A stretch of DNA of 64,000 bases from Actimicrobium sp034313845. Lineage in GTDB: Bacteria; Pseudomonadota; Gammaproteobacteria; Burkholderiales; Burkholderiaceae_D. Position 1 is the first letter of the stretch. Every line of letters starts with the position of its first letter. The position numbers were made by a program, and so were the translations under genes. The notes under the pieces were generated by a model. It saw only the letters and a list, made by a program, of their open reading frames with translations. It was not told the origin of the DNA and did not search any database. The stretch lies in the NCBI RefSeq assembly GCF_034313845.1, contig NZ_JAVIWN010000008.1; one strand, given 5' to 3'. Below, piece after piece: positions 27,868 to 37,179 of this stretch.

Positions 27868-29202
27868 ATGTCAGTTGTAAATGCAGAGCCTTACCGCAGC
27901 ACGGCACCGGCCACGGCAATCGCCACGGACCAGATGACCCGGCGAATCTTTCGCAAGCTGATGCCGCTGTTAGTGATGGCATATGTCATCAGTTTTCTCG
28001 ATCGTACCAACATTGCATTGGCGAAAACACATATTGAGATCGATCTAGGCATCTCTGCGGCCTCCTACGGCTTGGGCGCCGGCTTATTTTTTCTGACCTA
28101 TGCGCTGATGGAAATTCCGAGCAACCTGATCATGCGTAAGGTCGGTGCCCGATTCTGGATAACGCGCATCATGATTACTTGGGGCCTGTTATCGACCGGC
28201 ATGGCATTCGTGCAGGGCGAGACTTCGTTCTACGTGATGCGCATGCTGCTCGGTGTCGCCGAGGCCGGGTTGTTTCCTGGCGTGATGCTATACCTGACTT
28301 ACTGGTTCGGCCGCGAAGAGCGGGCCCGTGCTACTGGTTATTTCCTTCTCGGCGTTTGCATCGCCAACGTAATCAGCGGACCGCTTGGTGGAGCGCTGCT
28401 GGAAATGAACGGTCTTTTTGGCTTACACGGCTGGCAATGGCTATTCATTATTGAAGGTTTGCCGACTTTGGCGCTGACCTGGGTCGTTTGGAAGAAATTG
28501 CCGGATGGCCCGTTATCTGCTCCCTGGCTGTCGACAGCTGACGCGCAGACGCTCGAAAAGCGATTGGCTTTGGAACGTGCTGAGGAAAACCAGAGTGGTC
28601 AGGTCGGGCATTCGTTACGAGAGTGCATCAAAGATCGCCAGATATGGCTTGCCATTTTTGTCTATTTTTGTCATCAGATTGCGATCTATACGGTAATTTT
28701 TTTCTTGCCAGGCATCATTGGCACTTACGGCAAACTGACGCCGCTGGAGATCGGGTTGCTCACTTCAGTGCCATGGATCGCCGCAGCCACTGGCACCGCC
28801 ACGTTGCCCCGTTTTGCCAGCAATCCGCAGCGCTGTCGTCGCATGTTGGGTGTCGGTCTAGTCATCATGGCCGGAGGTCTGCTTATCGCTGCATCGTCCG
28901 GACCGGTACTGGCGCTGGTCGGATTTTCGCTCACCGCATCGATGTTCTTCGTGGTCCAGGCCATCATTTTTCTATACCCCTCGTCACGGCTGGCCGGAGC
29001 TGGCTTGGCTAGCGGACTGGCTCTGGTCAATACCTGCGGCTTGCTGGGCGGTTTCCTTGGACCCTCGGCGATGGGTTCGATCGAGCAAGCGACTGGCAGC
29101 ACGACAAATGGCTTGCTGATCATTGCCGCCATGCTAGTACTTGCAGCGCTGGTAAGCACGCGGCTACGCCAGGGACAAGAAAAAATCACCAAAGAAATCT
29201 GA
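27868..29202 (+). CDS. MFS transporter, anion:cation symporter type
   Basis: A 444-residue inner-membrane protein with about 12 hydrophobic segments. The start (FRKLMPLLVMAYVISFLDRT, then NIALAKTHIEIDLGIS) and the segment PGVMLYLTYWFGREERARATG are signatures of the anion:cation symporter family (phthalate, tartrate, glucarate, 4-hydroxyphenylacetate permeases). It likely imports the organic acid metabolised by its neighbours. ATG 27868 is supported by a GAGGAGA ribosome site; it lies 85 bp after the SDR and 25 bp before the BKACE gene. Confidence 0.9.
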   Translation: MSVVNAEPYRSTAPATAIATDQMTRRIFRKLMPLLVMAYVISFLDRTNIALAKTHIEIDLGISAASYGLGAGLFFLTYALMEIPSNLIMRKVGARFWITRIMITWGLLSTGMAFVQGETSFYVMRMLLGVAEAGLFPGVMLYLTYWFGREERARATGYFLLGVCIANVISGPLGGALLEMNGLFGLHGWQWLFIIEGLPTLALTWVVWKKLPDGPLSAPWLSTADAQTLEKRLALERAEENQSGQVGHSLRECIKDRQIWLAIFVYFCHQIAIYTVIFFLPGIIGTYGKLTPLEIGLLTSVPWIAAATGTATLPRFASNPQRCRRMLGVGLVIMAGGLLIAASSGPVLALVGFSLTASMFFVVQAIIFLYPSSRLAGAGLASGLALVNTCGLLGGFLGPSAMGSIEQATGSTTNGLLIIAAMLVLAALVSTRLRQGQEKITKEI

Positions 29203-29227
29203 ATTCATCCATATAAAAGGAGACACC

Positions 29228-30157
29228 ATGTCGACCAAAAAAGTCATCATTACTTGTGCCGTTACCGGCGCGATCCACACCCCATCGATGTCACCACATT
29301 TGCCGGTGACCCCGGATCAGATCGCTGAAGCGGCAATTGGCGCAGCACGAGCCGGTGCCGCGATCGTCCATCTGCATGCGCGCGATCCCGATACCGGACG
29401 TCCGACTCAGGACCCAGAAGTCTTTTCCCGTTTCCTGCCACGCATTAAAAGCGAGACTGATGCCATCATCAACATCACGACCGGCGGCAGTCCGCACATG
29501 ACAGTACAGGAACGATTGCAACCAGCCTTGAGCTTTCAACCGGAGCTGGCATCACTCAACATGGGTTCGATGAATTTCGGGCTGTACCCGATGCTCGATC
29601 GATTCCATGAATTTACTCATCCATGGGAACGCGAACATTTGGAGAAAAGCCGCGATTTAGTTTTCAAGAACACCTTCAGCGACATCGAATACGTGCTGCG
29701 TAATTGTGGAGAAAACGGCACCCGTTTCGAGTTCGAGTGCTATGACATTTCACATCTGTACAACTTGGCGCACTTTCTTGACCGGGGACTAGTGCAAACG
29801 CCGTTTTTGGTACAAAGCGTGTTCGGTTTGCTAGGCGGAATAGGCGCGCACCCTGAGGATTTGATGCACATGAGGCGCACCGCAGACCGGCTGTTCGGTA
29901 ATGCTTACCACTGGTCAATCCTGGGCGCGGGCCGCAACCAGATACCACTGGCAACGATGGGCGCAGCCATGGGAGCCAACGTACGTGTCGGGCTTGAGGA
30001 TTCACTGTGGGACGGTCCGGGCCGCTTGGCCGATAGCAATGCATCCCAGGTAGCACGCATTCGCGCGATCCTTGAATCGCTGTCACTGGAGGTGGCAACT
30101 CCGGCGGAGGCACGTACGATACTGGCGCTCAAGGGCGGCGATAAAGTGGCGTTCTAA
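29228..30157 (+). CDS. Beta-keto acid cleavage enzyme (BKACE, DUF849)
   Basis: A 309-residue TIM-barrel protein. VIITCAVTGAIHTPSMSPHL at the start, AAIVHLHARDPDTGRPTQD with the two zinc-binding His, the INITTGG strand, and FECYDISHLY with LLGGIGAHPEDL later are typical of the family (also called 3-keto-5-aminohexanoate cleavage protein). Family members condense a beta-keto acid with acetyl-CoA to give acetoacetyl-CoA or another CoA thioester plus a shortened product, using Zn2+. Last gene of the cassette; AAAAGGAG precedes its start. The real beta-keto substrate cannot be deduced. Confidence 0.9.
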   Translation: MSTKKVIITCAVTGAIHTPSMSPHLPVTPDQIAEAAIGAARAGAAIVHLHARDPDTGRPTQDPEVFSRFLPRIKSETDAIINITTGGSPHMTVQERLQPALSFQPELASLNMGSMNFGLYPMLDRFHEFTHPWEREHLEKSRDLVFKNTFSDIEYVLRNCGENGTRFEFECYDISHLYNLAHFLDRGLVQTPFLVQSVFGLLGGIGAHPEDLMHMRRTADRLFGNAYHWSILGAGRNQIPLATMGAAMGANVRVGLEDSLWDGPGRLADSNASQVARIRAILESLSLEVATPAEARTILALKGGDKVAF

Positions 30158-30278
30158 AGGTAACGAGTTTAAGCGACAACCCCGCGTAAGTAAGGATTCG
30201 AACGCTTGCGCAGCAAGGTCAAATTTGTGTCACCGTTCCTGATGCAATTGATGCGGCATCCTTGACTGATCGGCGTAT

Positions 30279-30309
30279 GCTGATTACGTTACTGCGTAAC
30301 GTAATCAGC
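30279..30309. promoter_or_regulatory. 31-bp perfect palindrome upstream of RHH copy 2
   Basis: The arm GCTGATTACGTTAC is followed by TGC and the exact inverted arm. Its core is GTTAC-N3-GTAAC, the motif also found near copy 1. It ends 35 bp before the start codon of the small gene at 30345, a strong operator candidate. Confidence 0.75.
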
Positions 30310-30344
30310 ACGTACGAAATAATGTCATCAAGGAGAGCCCACCT

Positions 30345-30656
30345 ATGGTCACCAGCAATGCAAAACGCCAATCTGCATACCGCAAGCGTCATCTGCATGA
30401 CGAAGACGGTAACTGTGAGCGCATCAACCAATTGGTTAGCCTACATGCGAAAAAGGCTCTAGAACGTCTTGCTAAGTGTTACGGCGTAACGCAGCGAGGA
30501 CTACTTGAGAAACTGCTGATCGATGCTGAGAACGAAACCGTCGACTGGGTCTCGATATATCTCAACGGGCAGGCCGATTACTACAATGGCGAGTTTGATG
30601 TGACAACATCGACGTTACGCAGTAACGGTCAAGCACAGTTCCTTGAACCAGAGTAA
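30345..30656 (+). CDS. Ribbon-helix-helix-like small protein, copy 2
   Basis: A 103-residue paralogue of 16756-17043. The pattern NCERINQLVSLHAKKALERL, then AKCYGVTQRGLLEKLLIDAE fits a strand-helix-helix DNA-binding fold; the last 40 residues are conserved with copy 1 (LNGQADYY). AAGGAG lies 11 bp upstream. Besides the upstream 31-bp palindrome, exact GTTAC-N3-GTAAC sites occur inside the gene at 30478-30490 and 30614-30626. I infer a homodimeric repressor acting on its own gene. It stands alone between the catabolic cassette and IS1182 material. Confidence 0.65.
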   Translation: MVTSNAKRQSAYRKRHLHDEDGNCERINQLVSLHAKKALERLAKCYGVTQRGLLEKLLIDAENETVDWVSIYLNGQADYYNGEFDVTTSTLRSNGQAQFLEPE

Positions 30657-30730
30657 ATGGGGCTTCTGTGGAGTTTTAGTGTGAGCCGATCACAACGAAA
30701 CTTCAGCCAGAAAAGGGCACGGAAGATAGT

Positions 30731-30982
30731 TCATTTACGATTCCCCACAGCTAGCAAGGCATCGCTATAAGCTTGATTGATAACCTTCGACTTCCGTTCC
30801 GCGAGCTCCCGAAGTTCCTGACCCAAGGTGGCTACTTTGTCAGGATGGTACTGACGGATAAGCGATCGGTAAGCCGTTTTGACTTCATCGAGGCTCGCGC
30901 TTCGTGAAACGGAAAGCACTTCGTACCAGGCTTGAGATTGGTTTTCCGAAAATGGCTTGTCCTGGGCTCGTTGGTTTTGCTG
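30731..30982 (-). pseudogene. J-domain (DnaJ-like) protein, 5' part lost
   Basis: The minus frame gives SENQSQAWYEVLSVSRSASL, then DEVKTAYRSLIRQYHPDKVA with the HPD tripeptide that stimulates Hsp70 ATPase, then helix IV and a C-terminus at 30731. The arrangement (J-domain at the very end) is like DjlA-type co-chaperones. The frame enters the IS1182 terminus at 30983, so the N-terminal part has been cut off by that element and is not found beyond it. Confidence 0.7.
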
Positions 30983-32559
30983 GCTTCTAGCAGTTTGTCA
31001 GGCTTCAACCCATGACACGACTCGTCGTGGGAAAATTCTAGCTGTCTAAGCCAGCACTTTTCACGATGGCGAATTTCATCCTTACTGATCGCAAGACCGA
31101 TTACCTATTGCCGCCATCACTCGATGATTGGCTGTCCGAAGATTATCTGGCACGGTTAGTTTTCGAAGTAGTTGATCAACTGGATATCTCGACTCTCACA
31201 CGGCAGTATGCTGGGCGGGGCTCGAAGGTCTACCACCCCGCCACGATGCTCCCGATCCTGGTGTATGGCTACGCCAGCGGCGTATTCTCCAGCCACAAAC
31301 AGGAACGCATCACCTATGACTCGGTGGCGTTTCGCTACATTAGCTTAGCGCCGGCAGCCATCCTGATCACGACACCTTGGCCGCGTTCCGGCGCCGCTTC
31401 CTCAGCGAGCTGGAAGCCCTGTTTGTACAGGTGCTGGCGCTGGCGCAGGAAATGAAATTGCTAAAGCTGGGCACGGTCTGTCTTGATGGCACCAAGATGC
31501 ACGCAAACGCCTCACGCCATAGCGCGCTCTCACATGGCCACATCGAGAAGCTGGAAGTCCAGCTCAAAGCAGAAGTGCAAGAACTGCTGGCTTTGGCCGA
31601 GAAGGCAGATCAAGCAGATGTACCGGATGGCATGAGCCTACCCGAGGAAATCAAGCGACGGGAAGATCGGCTGGCGGTCATGGCCGAAGCCAGGCGCAAG
31701 ATTGCCGCACGTGCCCAAGAGAGCAATGAACGCGGAAAAGCAGAGTACGACGAGAAGATGACGCAGCGTGCCGCCAAGGAAAAAGACAGCGACAAGAAGT
31801 CGAACCGCAAGCCGCTCAAGCCGCCGGAGGCGGGTCCGAAAGACAGCGACCAAATCAATCTGACCGACGAAGAATCCCGCATCATGCCGACGGCTGGCTG
31901 TGGCTTCGAACAAGCCTACAACGCACGAGCGGGCGTGGACGCGGCAACGATGCTGGTCATTGCCACGCAGGTCACTCAAGCGACCAACGACAAGGAGTAG
32001 GTTGAACCCATGTTGACCATCCTGGCGGCGCGGTCCCAGAGACTGGGCGAGGTGACGTGCCTGATTGCCGATACTGGATTCTGCAGTGAAAAGAACATCC
32101 TGGCATGCGAGAAAGCAGGGCTGGAACCACTTATCACGGTAGTGCGAGACGCGCACCATCCTCACTGGCGTGAGCGCCACAGCGAACCGGCGCCATTGCC
32201 AGACAATGCCAGCCCGACAGAGAAAATGCGACATCGTCTGAAGACCAAAGCGGGACGAGCGCTCTATACCTTACGCAAGCAAACCGTCGAACCGGTCTTC
32301 GGCATCATCAAATCGGTGATGGGATTTCGCCAATTCTCGTTACGTGGCTTGAAAAAAGTGCGTGGCGAATGGCAGCTGGTTTGTCTGGCGTGGAATGTGA
32401 AACGGATGGCCAAACTCCGTCCAGAATGTGGGTAAGCAAGGAAATCTAGCAGGAAAATCGTAAAAAGCAGCTATATTTGAATACTTCTGCATGTTTATTA
32501 AGCAGTATCAGGTGTTGGCAGTGCTTTGTTTGCTCAAGCCCGACAGGCTGCTAGAAGCC
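30983..32559 (+). mobile_element. IS1182-family insertion sequence
   Basis: The left end GGCTTCTAGCAGTTTGTC at 30983 is matched by the inverted GACAGGCTGCTAGAAGCC ending at 32559. It carries one transposase gene that is broken (see 31066-32435). The flanks show no clear target duplication. The right-hand flank no longer holds the rest of the J-domain gene. Confidence 0.85.
31066..32435 (+). pseudogene. IS1182 transposase with a frameshift and an amber stop
   Basis: Three pieces make one transposase: 31066 to about 31345 (ILTDRKTDYLLPPSLDDWLS, then LTRQYAGRGSKVYHP), a second frame to 32000 (DHDTLAAFRRRFLSELEALF, then LDGTKMHANASRHSALSHGH), and 32001-32435 (LIADTGFCSEKNILACEKAG, then TVEPVFGIIKSVMGFRQFSL). 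A 1-nt loss near 31345 shifts the frame and TAG at 31998-32000 interrupts NDKE/VEP, where relatives have Gln. Likely inactive. Confidence 0.8.
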
Positions 32560-32992
32560 TCTCGATTTCGCCAACCGTCGGATCTCGCCTCGCCGTTAGC
32601 GTTAGCGGCAGCAGGAGGCTTTTTCTTACCCATGTAGGGAAGAACACAGAATTCGGTCAATTTAGCACGCTAAGTTCTCAGTATCGAGGTGAACGTTTAG
32701 TATATTGTCCAATCGCGCCACCAGTACCATGGCGTCAGCATAGTCGGTCAGTTCGATCGGACTACCGGCGCTGGTATCGCCGACCCCGACCAAGCCGTTT
32801 CACTGTTTACGGACAATAGCTCTGATCCTGGGCAACATTTTTTTACGAATGTCTTAGGGTGCTATTTTTTTCCGAATTCTGTTGCCAACCCAAGGTTCGT
32901 ACTGACGCAGCGAGGTCACAGTTTCACTGCACGGCGACTACGTCAAACCGCGACCAACTCTTGGTAAGAGCAAGGTATATGCCTAAGCCACT
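32560..32992. other. Intergenic, nothing recognised
   Basis: About 430 bp with only short frames on both strands; no IS end beyond that of IS1182 was identified. Confidence 0.4.
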
Positions 32993-33471
32993 TTATTGAT
33001 GCGGTGGATACTCTTGTCGGTCGTGCAATACGCTCACGACTTCGATACGTTCAGCGGTTATTTAGTAGACCACGATGTAGTTCGGATGGGCGATGATTTC
33101 GCGTGTTCCTGAAACTCGGCCAGAGCGGTACAAGTACGGATGCTCAGCTACTGGCAGTACGGATGTCTCGATCAGTCCACGCATGCGGCGGGCCACAGGT
33201 GGACTATTGTTGGCGATGAAGTGGATGATAGAGGCAAGGTTTGCGCGTGCTGATGCACGTCAGAAAACCGGGAGCATTACGTCTGTCGACTGCTGTGCTT
33301 TTCAACTTCGGCAATGATCCCGTCCATTTCCGCCATGACTTGGTCATGCGGAATGCTGGGGCGCGGATCATCTAGCGAGGCTTGCACCCGGGCGGGAAAC
33401 CAGAGGTCGTAGCTGGTCGCTTGCGCTTCTGTTTCAAATTCCGAAACGATTTAAGAGAGGACGATATTCAT
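32993..33471 (-). pseudogene. Decayed toxin-antitoxin pair (ParE-like toxin)
   Basis: Read from 33471, the antitoxin begins MNIVLS, meets TAA, then continues IVSEFETEAQATSYDLWFPA, RVQASLDDPRPSIPHDQVMA, a common plasmid antitoxin pattern. The toxin follows: RMRGLIETSVLPVAEHPYLY, RSGRVSGTREIIAHPNYIVV, a TAA, then ERIEVVSVLHDRQEYP, typical of ParE/RelE. In-frame stops (at least three) and at least one frameshift (an extra A near 33242) show both genes are dead. Confidence 0.7.
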
Positions 33472-33924
33472 GTATTTAAGGTTACACCAGTTTCTACCGT
33501 CGTAGAAGCCGCTGAAACCCCCTCGTTTTTCGGCTGCAATTCAAAGCTCTAAGGCGGTGTGTGCCGTTTTAATAAAACAGTTTCTGCAGTGGAGGCGTTT
33601 TTGCGATGAAGCCGTGATGAAATTGCCGTAAAAACCGAGGTTTTTTGGCGGTATGTAGGCCAGATATCGTGCCTGTGCCGGGCTACGAGTTGCCCCGCGG
33701 ACGCGAATGTACCCGTGCGCGGAGCAAGCCCTACCGGGCCGGCTCTACCGACACACCCGCTAAAGCGGGCTCTGGGCAACACGATATCTGTAGTTCCGAT
33801 GTTCGAATTCCCGCGCCTTATCAGGACGCGGCGAACATCTCAACGGTGGTTTGCGGTGGTTTTTAACCCTGGTTTTGCAGGTAAAAAGTTTTTTTGGAAG
33901 ACTTCTACGCTGGCTTTATTACGA
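33472..33924. other. Intergenic, nothing recognised
   Basis: About 450 bp with short frames only. A GC-rich block (33670-33780) differs from the AT-rich flanks but has no recognisable coding pattern. Confidence 0.4.
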
Positions 33925-34596
33925 TTACCATGAGGCAGGTACTAGGACACTTTCGCCGGTTGCGATTAGTTTTTTGTTTGTTTTTCTCTTCGCTCTTGCC
34001 TCTTTCGCATCCTGTCTTTGTGTTGCTGCGATAGTGCTTGCGCTTGGATTGCTCCAGTCGGTGTGAATTTTTTCGGAGAGTTTATCAACTTTTTCTGTGG
34101 CGATACGGCGCGTTTTTTCTGCACCTTTGAGGATGCCGTTTGCAGTTTGTCGAATTGGCCGACATAAAGCGACGATGGTTTTTCTCGCTTGAAGCAATTT
34201 ATCGATTTCCTTCAGCAAGTCTCTGACGATCCCGTCTTGTTCAAGCGGTGATCCGCTCTTCCCGACGACTCGTGCCAGGTGTAATTCGCCGGATTTTACT
34301 CGTAATTCGCGAATCATCCACGATCCATCATTTTTCCGAATGAAACGTGCCATCACTGGTTCGTTGTCGCCGAAGTTGTTAGCGTTTTTTGTCGGTAAAA
34401 AATTAAGGACTAGTGCGCAATTAATCGGGACCTGTGCTCTTACCAATTCGCGCTTGTACGTTAATAACAGATAATCAATTTCGTGAATTTCAGCGATCAG
34501 TGCTTGCGCTGAATCTTGGATTGATTTCAGCATGTATTTGTTGAGTATTGGCTTCGCGCTATTGGCGCCATTATTTTGCGAAAGTATTTTATCCAT
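33925..34596 (-). CDS. Hypothetical protein, helical and basic
   Basis: A 223-residue protein without recognised domains. It is rich in Lys and predicted helices: an N-terminal helix (KYMLKSIQDSAQALIAEIHE), a central part with MARFIRKNDGSWMIRELRVK, then a long helix around LLKEIDKLLQARKTIVALCR, and a very basic end (KEARAKRKTNKK). The AT-rich codon use differs from the signalling genes in the window and suggests phage or plasmid origin. Four 10-bp tandem repeats lie about 70-110 bp upstream and could regulate it. Confidence 0.6.
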   Translation of the reverse strand: MDKILSQNNGANSAKPILNKYMLKSIQDSAQALIAEIHEIDYLLLTYKRELVRAQVPINCALVLNFLPTKNANNFGDNEPVMARFIRKNDGSWMIRELRVKSGELHLARVVGKSGSPLEQDGIVRDLLKEIDKLLQARKTIVALCRPIRQTANGILKGAEKTRRIATEKVDKLSEKIHTDWSNPSASTIAATQRQDAKEARAKRKTNKKLIATGESVLVPASW

Positions 34597-34667
34597 TTCT
34601 ATATTTTACATCTACATTTAGCTTTTAAAATTGCACTGCCTAAATATATAACGATCCTATTTATCGT

Positions 34668-34707
34668 GCGTTTCATTGTGTTTCATTGCGTTTCAATGCG
34701 TTTCGTA
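34668..34707. repeat. Four 10-bp tandem repeats (GYGTTTCATT)
   Basis: GCGTTTCATT, GTGTTTCATT, GCGTTTCAAT and GCGTTTCGTA follow each other without gaps, one turn of the helix apart, in AT-rich DNA upstream of the gene starting at 34596. Iteron-like or an operator array. Confidence 0.65.
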
Positions 34708-35033
34708 GCAATTACTTGTCCGATCTTTCAGCAGAATAACTTTAACAATTGAAATATCTACTGCCTTCCTGATGGTAAATCCAAGAATTCCATGGCAAAT
34801 GAAATAGAGAAATCCATCTGTTGAACGAGATCAGGAGCCATTTACTGGCGAGTGAGTAATTCCATGACGGGAGCGTTTCTACTGAAACGATTTGTCAAAG
34901 TAAGGATGAATGGGTATCAAGGTTTTGCAGTTTGGATTTCCACAATAAGGATTCATCGCTCTTGTATATTGATCGAGGTGATTATCGCGTGGGATATTGC
35001 CGGGCCCCTGCAGGATAAGCCTGGGGATTGCCG

Positions 35034-35350
35034 TAGGAAAATCCCTGAGTCGATTGAGTGAAGGAGCCGGTTACCGGCGAGTGAAGGATTCCATGCGTAG
35101 ATGCACTCTGCATCGTAGCTACGTATTGCTGCATTTACGTTCGGGGTTGCTGTCTCAATTTTCCGTTTTGATTACGGTCGGCCGCACGGATCGTCGACTT
35201 GATTGATTGATCTGGTTGCGATTGCACTTGATGATTACGCCGATGTCGGGGCTAGGAAAATCCCTGCGTCGATTGAGTGAAGGAGCCGGTTACCAGCGAG
35301 TGAAGGATTTCATGTGCAGATGCACCCTTGCATCGGAGCTGAGTATTCTT
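35034..35350. repeat. Two direct repeats of about 98 bp
   Basis: 35034-35132 and 35253-35350 are similar along their length (both start TAGGAAAATCCCTG and contain GTCGATTGAGTGAAGGAGCC and AGATGCAC), with scattered substitutions. Each includes one family A hairpin. Confidence 0.7.
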
Positions 35351-35447
35351 GGATTCGCATCCGTAGTTGACGTTTGGATTTTCAATTTTCCGCTTGATAG
35401 TTTGCACGCCGGGGTGCCTTGTGGGCCTCCCTTGGGTGTGTGAATTG

Positions 35448-35848
<401 letters not shown>

Positions 35849-35997
35849 AAGAATCTGCGCCCGACTTGCTTGATGCCGACATGCTGATTTCTCCAAAGAA
35901 GCGATGACCGAGCGAGCGATCGAGCCAGTTACTGGCGAGTTCGAGAGTCGTGTTTTTCGCCAGTCCGTGGATGGCGAAAATTTGCGCGGTGAATTGC

Positions 35998-36165
35998 TCA
36001 GCCTTTGACCTTGCCTTTGACCTTGCCTTTGACCTTGACCTTGCGTTTGACCTTGCCTCTGCCTTTGACCTTGCCTCTGCCTTTGACCTGGCGTTGCCGT
36101 TGCCGTTGCCGTTGACGTTGACCTTGCCTCTGCCTCTGCCACTGCCTCTGCCCTTGACCTGGCCG
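35998..36165. repeat. Degenerate hexamer tract (TTGACC/TTGCCT type)
   Basis: About 165 bp composed of TTGACC, TTGCCT, CTGCCT and TTGCCG variants. All frames stay open and give low-complexity peptides (repeated FDLA on the plus strand, RSKA on the minus strand), which I take as a by-product of the repeat and not as a gene. Confidence 0.75.
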
Positions 36166-36168
36166 CTT

Positions 36169-36906
36169 GGCATTACCCAATCGCGAGACGCCGTTTGGAA
36201 ATGCCCTGCTTTGCTGGAGTCCCCTACTCGGGAAACCTTTACGCGAGATGCCATTTGGTTTCCCCGTTCTTCCAGGTCGGTCCCTTGGCTCACCCAAACA
36301 CGCGAGACGCCTTTAGGCTGCGCCCTTGCACTTCAGGCCATCCTTCCATATGCCATCATTCACCCAGCGCGCTGTGGCCAGCCTTGGCACTTTTCGGCAG
36401 CATTCATCACAGACCCGAACCCTTACGCAAGTGCCCTTTGGGTTCGCCCGGTTTTTCTAGGTAGATCGATCGCCCTTTAGGAATCCCCCTTAGCCCTTTG
36501 GCAATATCCTTACGCGAGAGATTTTTGGATATCTGCCGTTAGGATCCGCTTTTCAGGGAAGCCTTACGCGAGATGCTTTTCGGCTTCGCCTTTTTGGAGT
36601 CCTTCGACCAAGGCCGAACCCTTGCGCGAGTGCTTTTTGGGTTCGCCCGGTTCTTCTCGGCAGATCGATCCCCTGAGATCGACCACCAATCATTCGACCA
36701 GGCCGGAATAACCTTACGCGAGCGCAGTTTGGTTATCGGTTTTTAGGAAAGTCCCACAGGGAAGCCATTACGCGAGGGCCGTTTGGCTTCGCCTCGTTCT
36801 TCTTGTCATCTCGCATCACAGGGACGCACCTCCAAGATACGGCAGTTGACCTTGGGCAGTCCTGGTCTTTCAGGCAATGCCCCCATGCGAGAGTATTCTG
36901 GGCATT
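36169..36906. repeat. Array of about ten covarying hairpins with a constant TTACGCGAG loop
   Basis: Each unit is a 6-8 bp stem ending CC...GG around a 17-19 nt loop whose 5' side is TTACGCGAG and whose 3' side is TTT. Arms: GGCATT 36169/36200, GGGAAACC 36230/36257, CGAACCC 36416/36440, ATATCC 36504/36527, GAAGCC 36558/36582, CGAACCC 36615/36639, ATAACC 36708/36731, GAAGCC 36761/36785, AATGCCC 36876/36900; a degenerate unit lies at 36288-36325. The second coordinate is the start of the exact complementary arm. Stem sequences differ but pairing is kept, the hallmark of selection on a folded RNA or single-stranded DNA. Units are 55-60 bp apart or further. Short frames here are not convincing genes. 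Confidence 0.75.
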
Positions 36907-37179
36907 CCGCCTTTCAGGCTCGACCTCCAGGGAATCCGGGTTGGCTTTTGGGGGGCTGGGTTCTCCTGAGGGTTCTTTGTCTCGCGCTTGCATATTTTGG
37001 CTTGGAGGTTTGGGTTTGATGGTTCGCAGTGTTTTGACCGGATGACGATAGATCGAGCATGGGACCTTGGTTTGGGGGTTTTGGATTGGGACTTTCGACC
37101 TTGATGCCTTACTTCCGCTTGCCTATTTTTTAATCAGATATTAAGAATTCTTCCCGCCCCATTCCTGCAAAGCTTCTAG

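Noticed and set aside
31066..32435. Programmed frameshift or readthrough in the IS1182 transposase
   Set aside because: Two independent lesions (a frame change and a TAG) with no slippery sequence visible fit decay better than recoding.
36169..36906. CRISPR array
   Set aside because: In a CRISPR the repeats are identical and spacers unique; here the loop is conserved but the paired stems vary, spacing is irregular and no cas gene is near.
36169..36906. tRNA cluster suggested by GGGTTCGCCC strings
   Set aside because: No cloverleaf can be completed: no D-arm, anticodon arm or acceptor stem of correct spacing is present.
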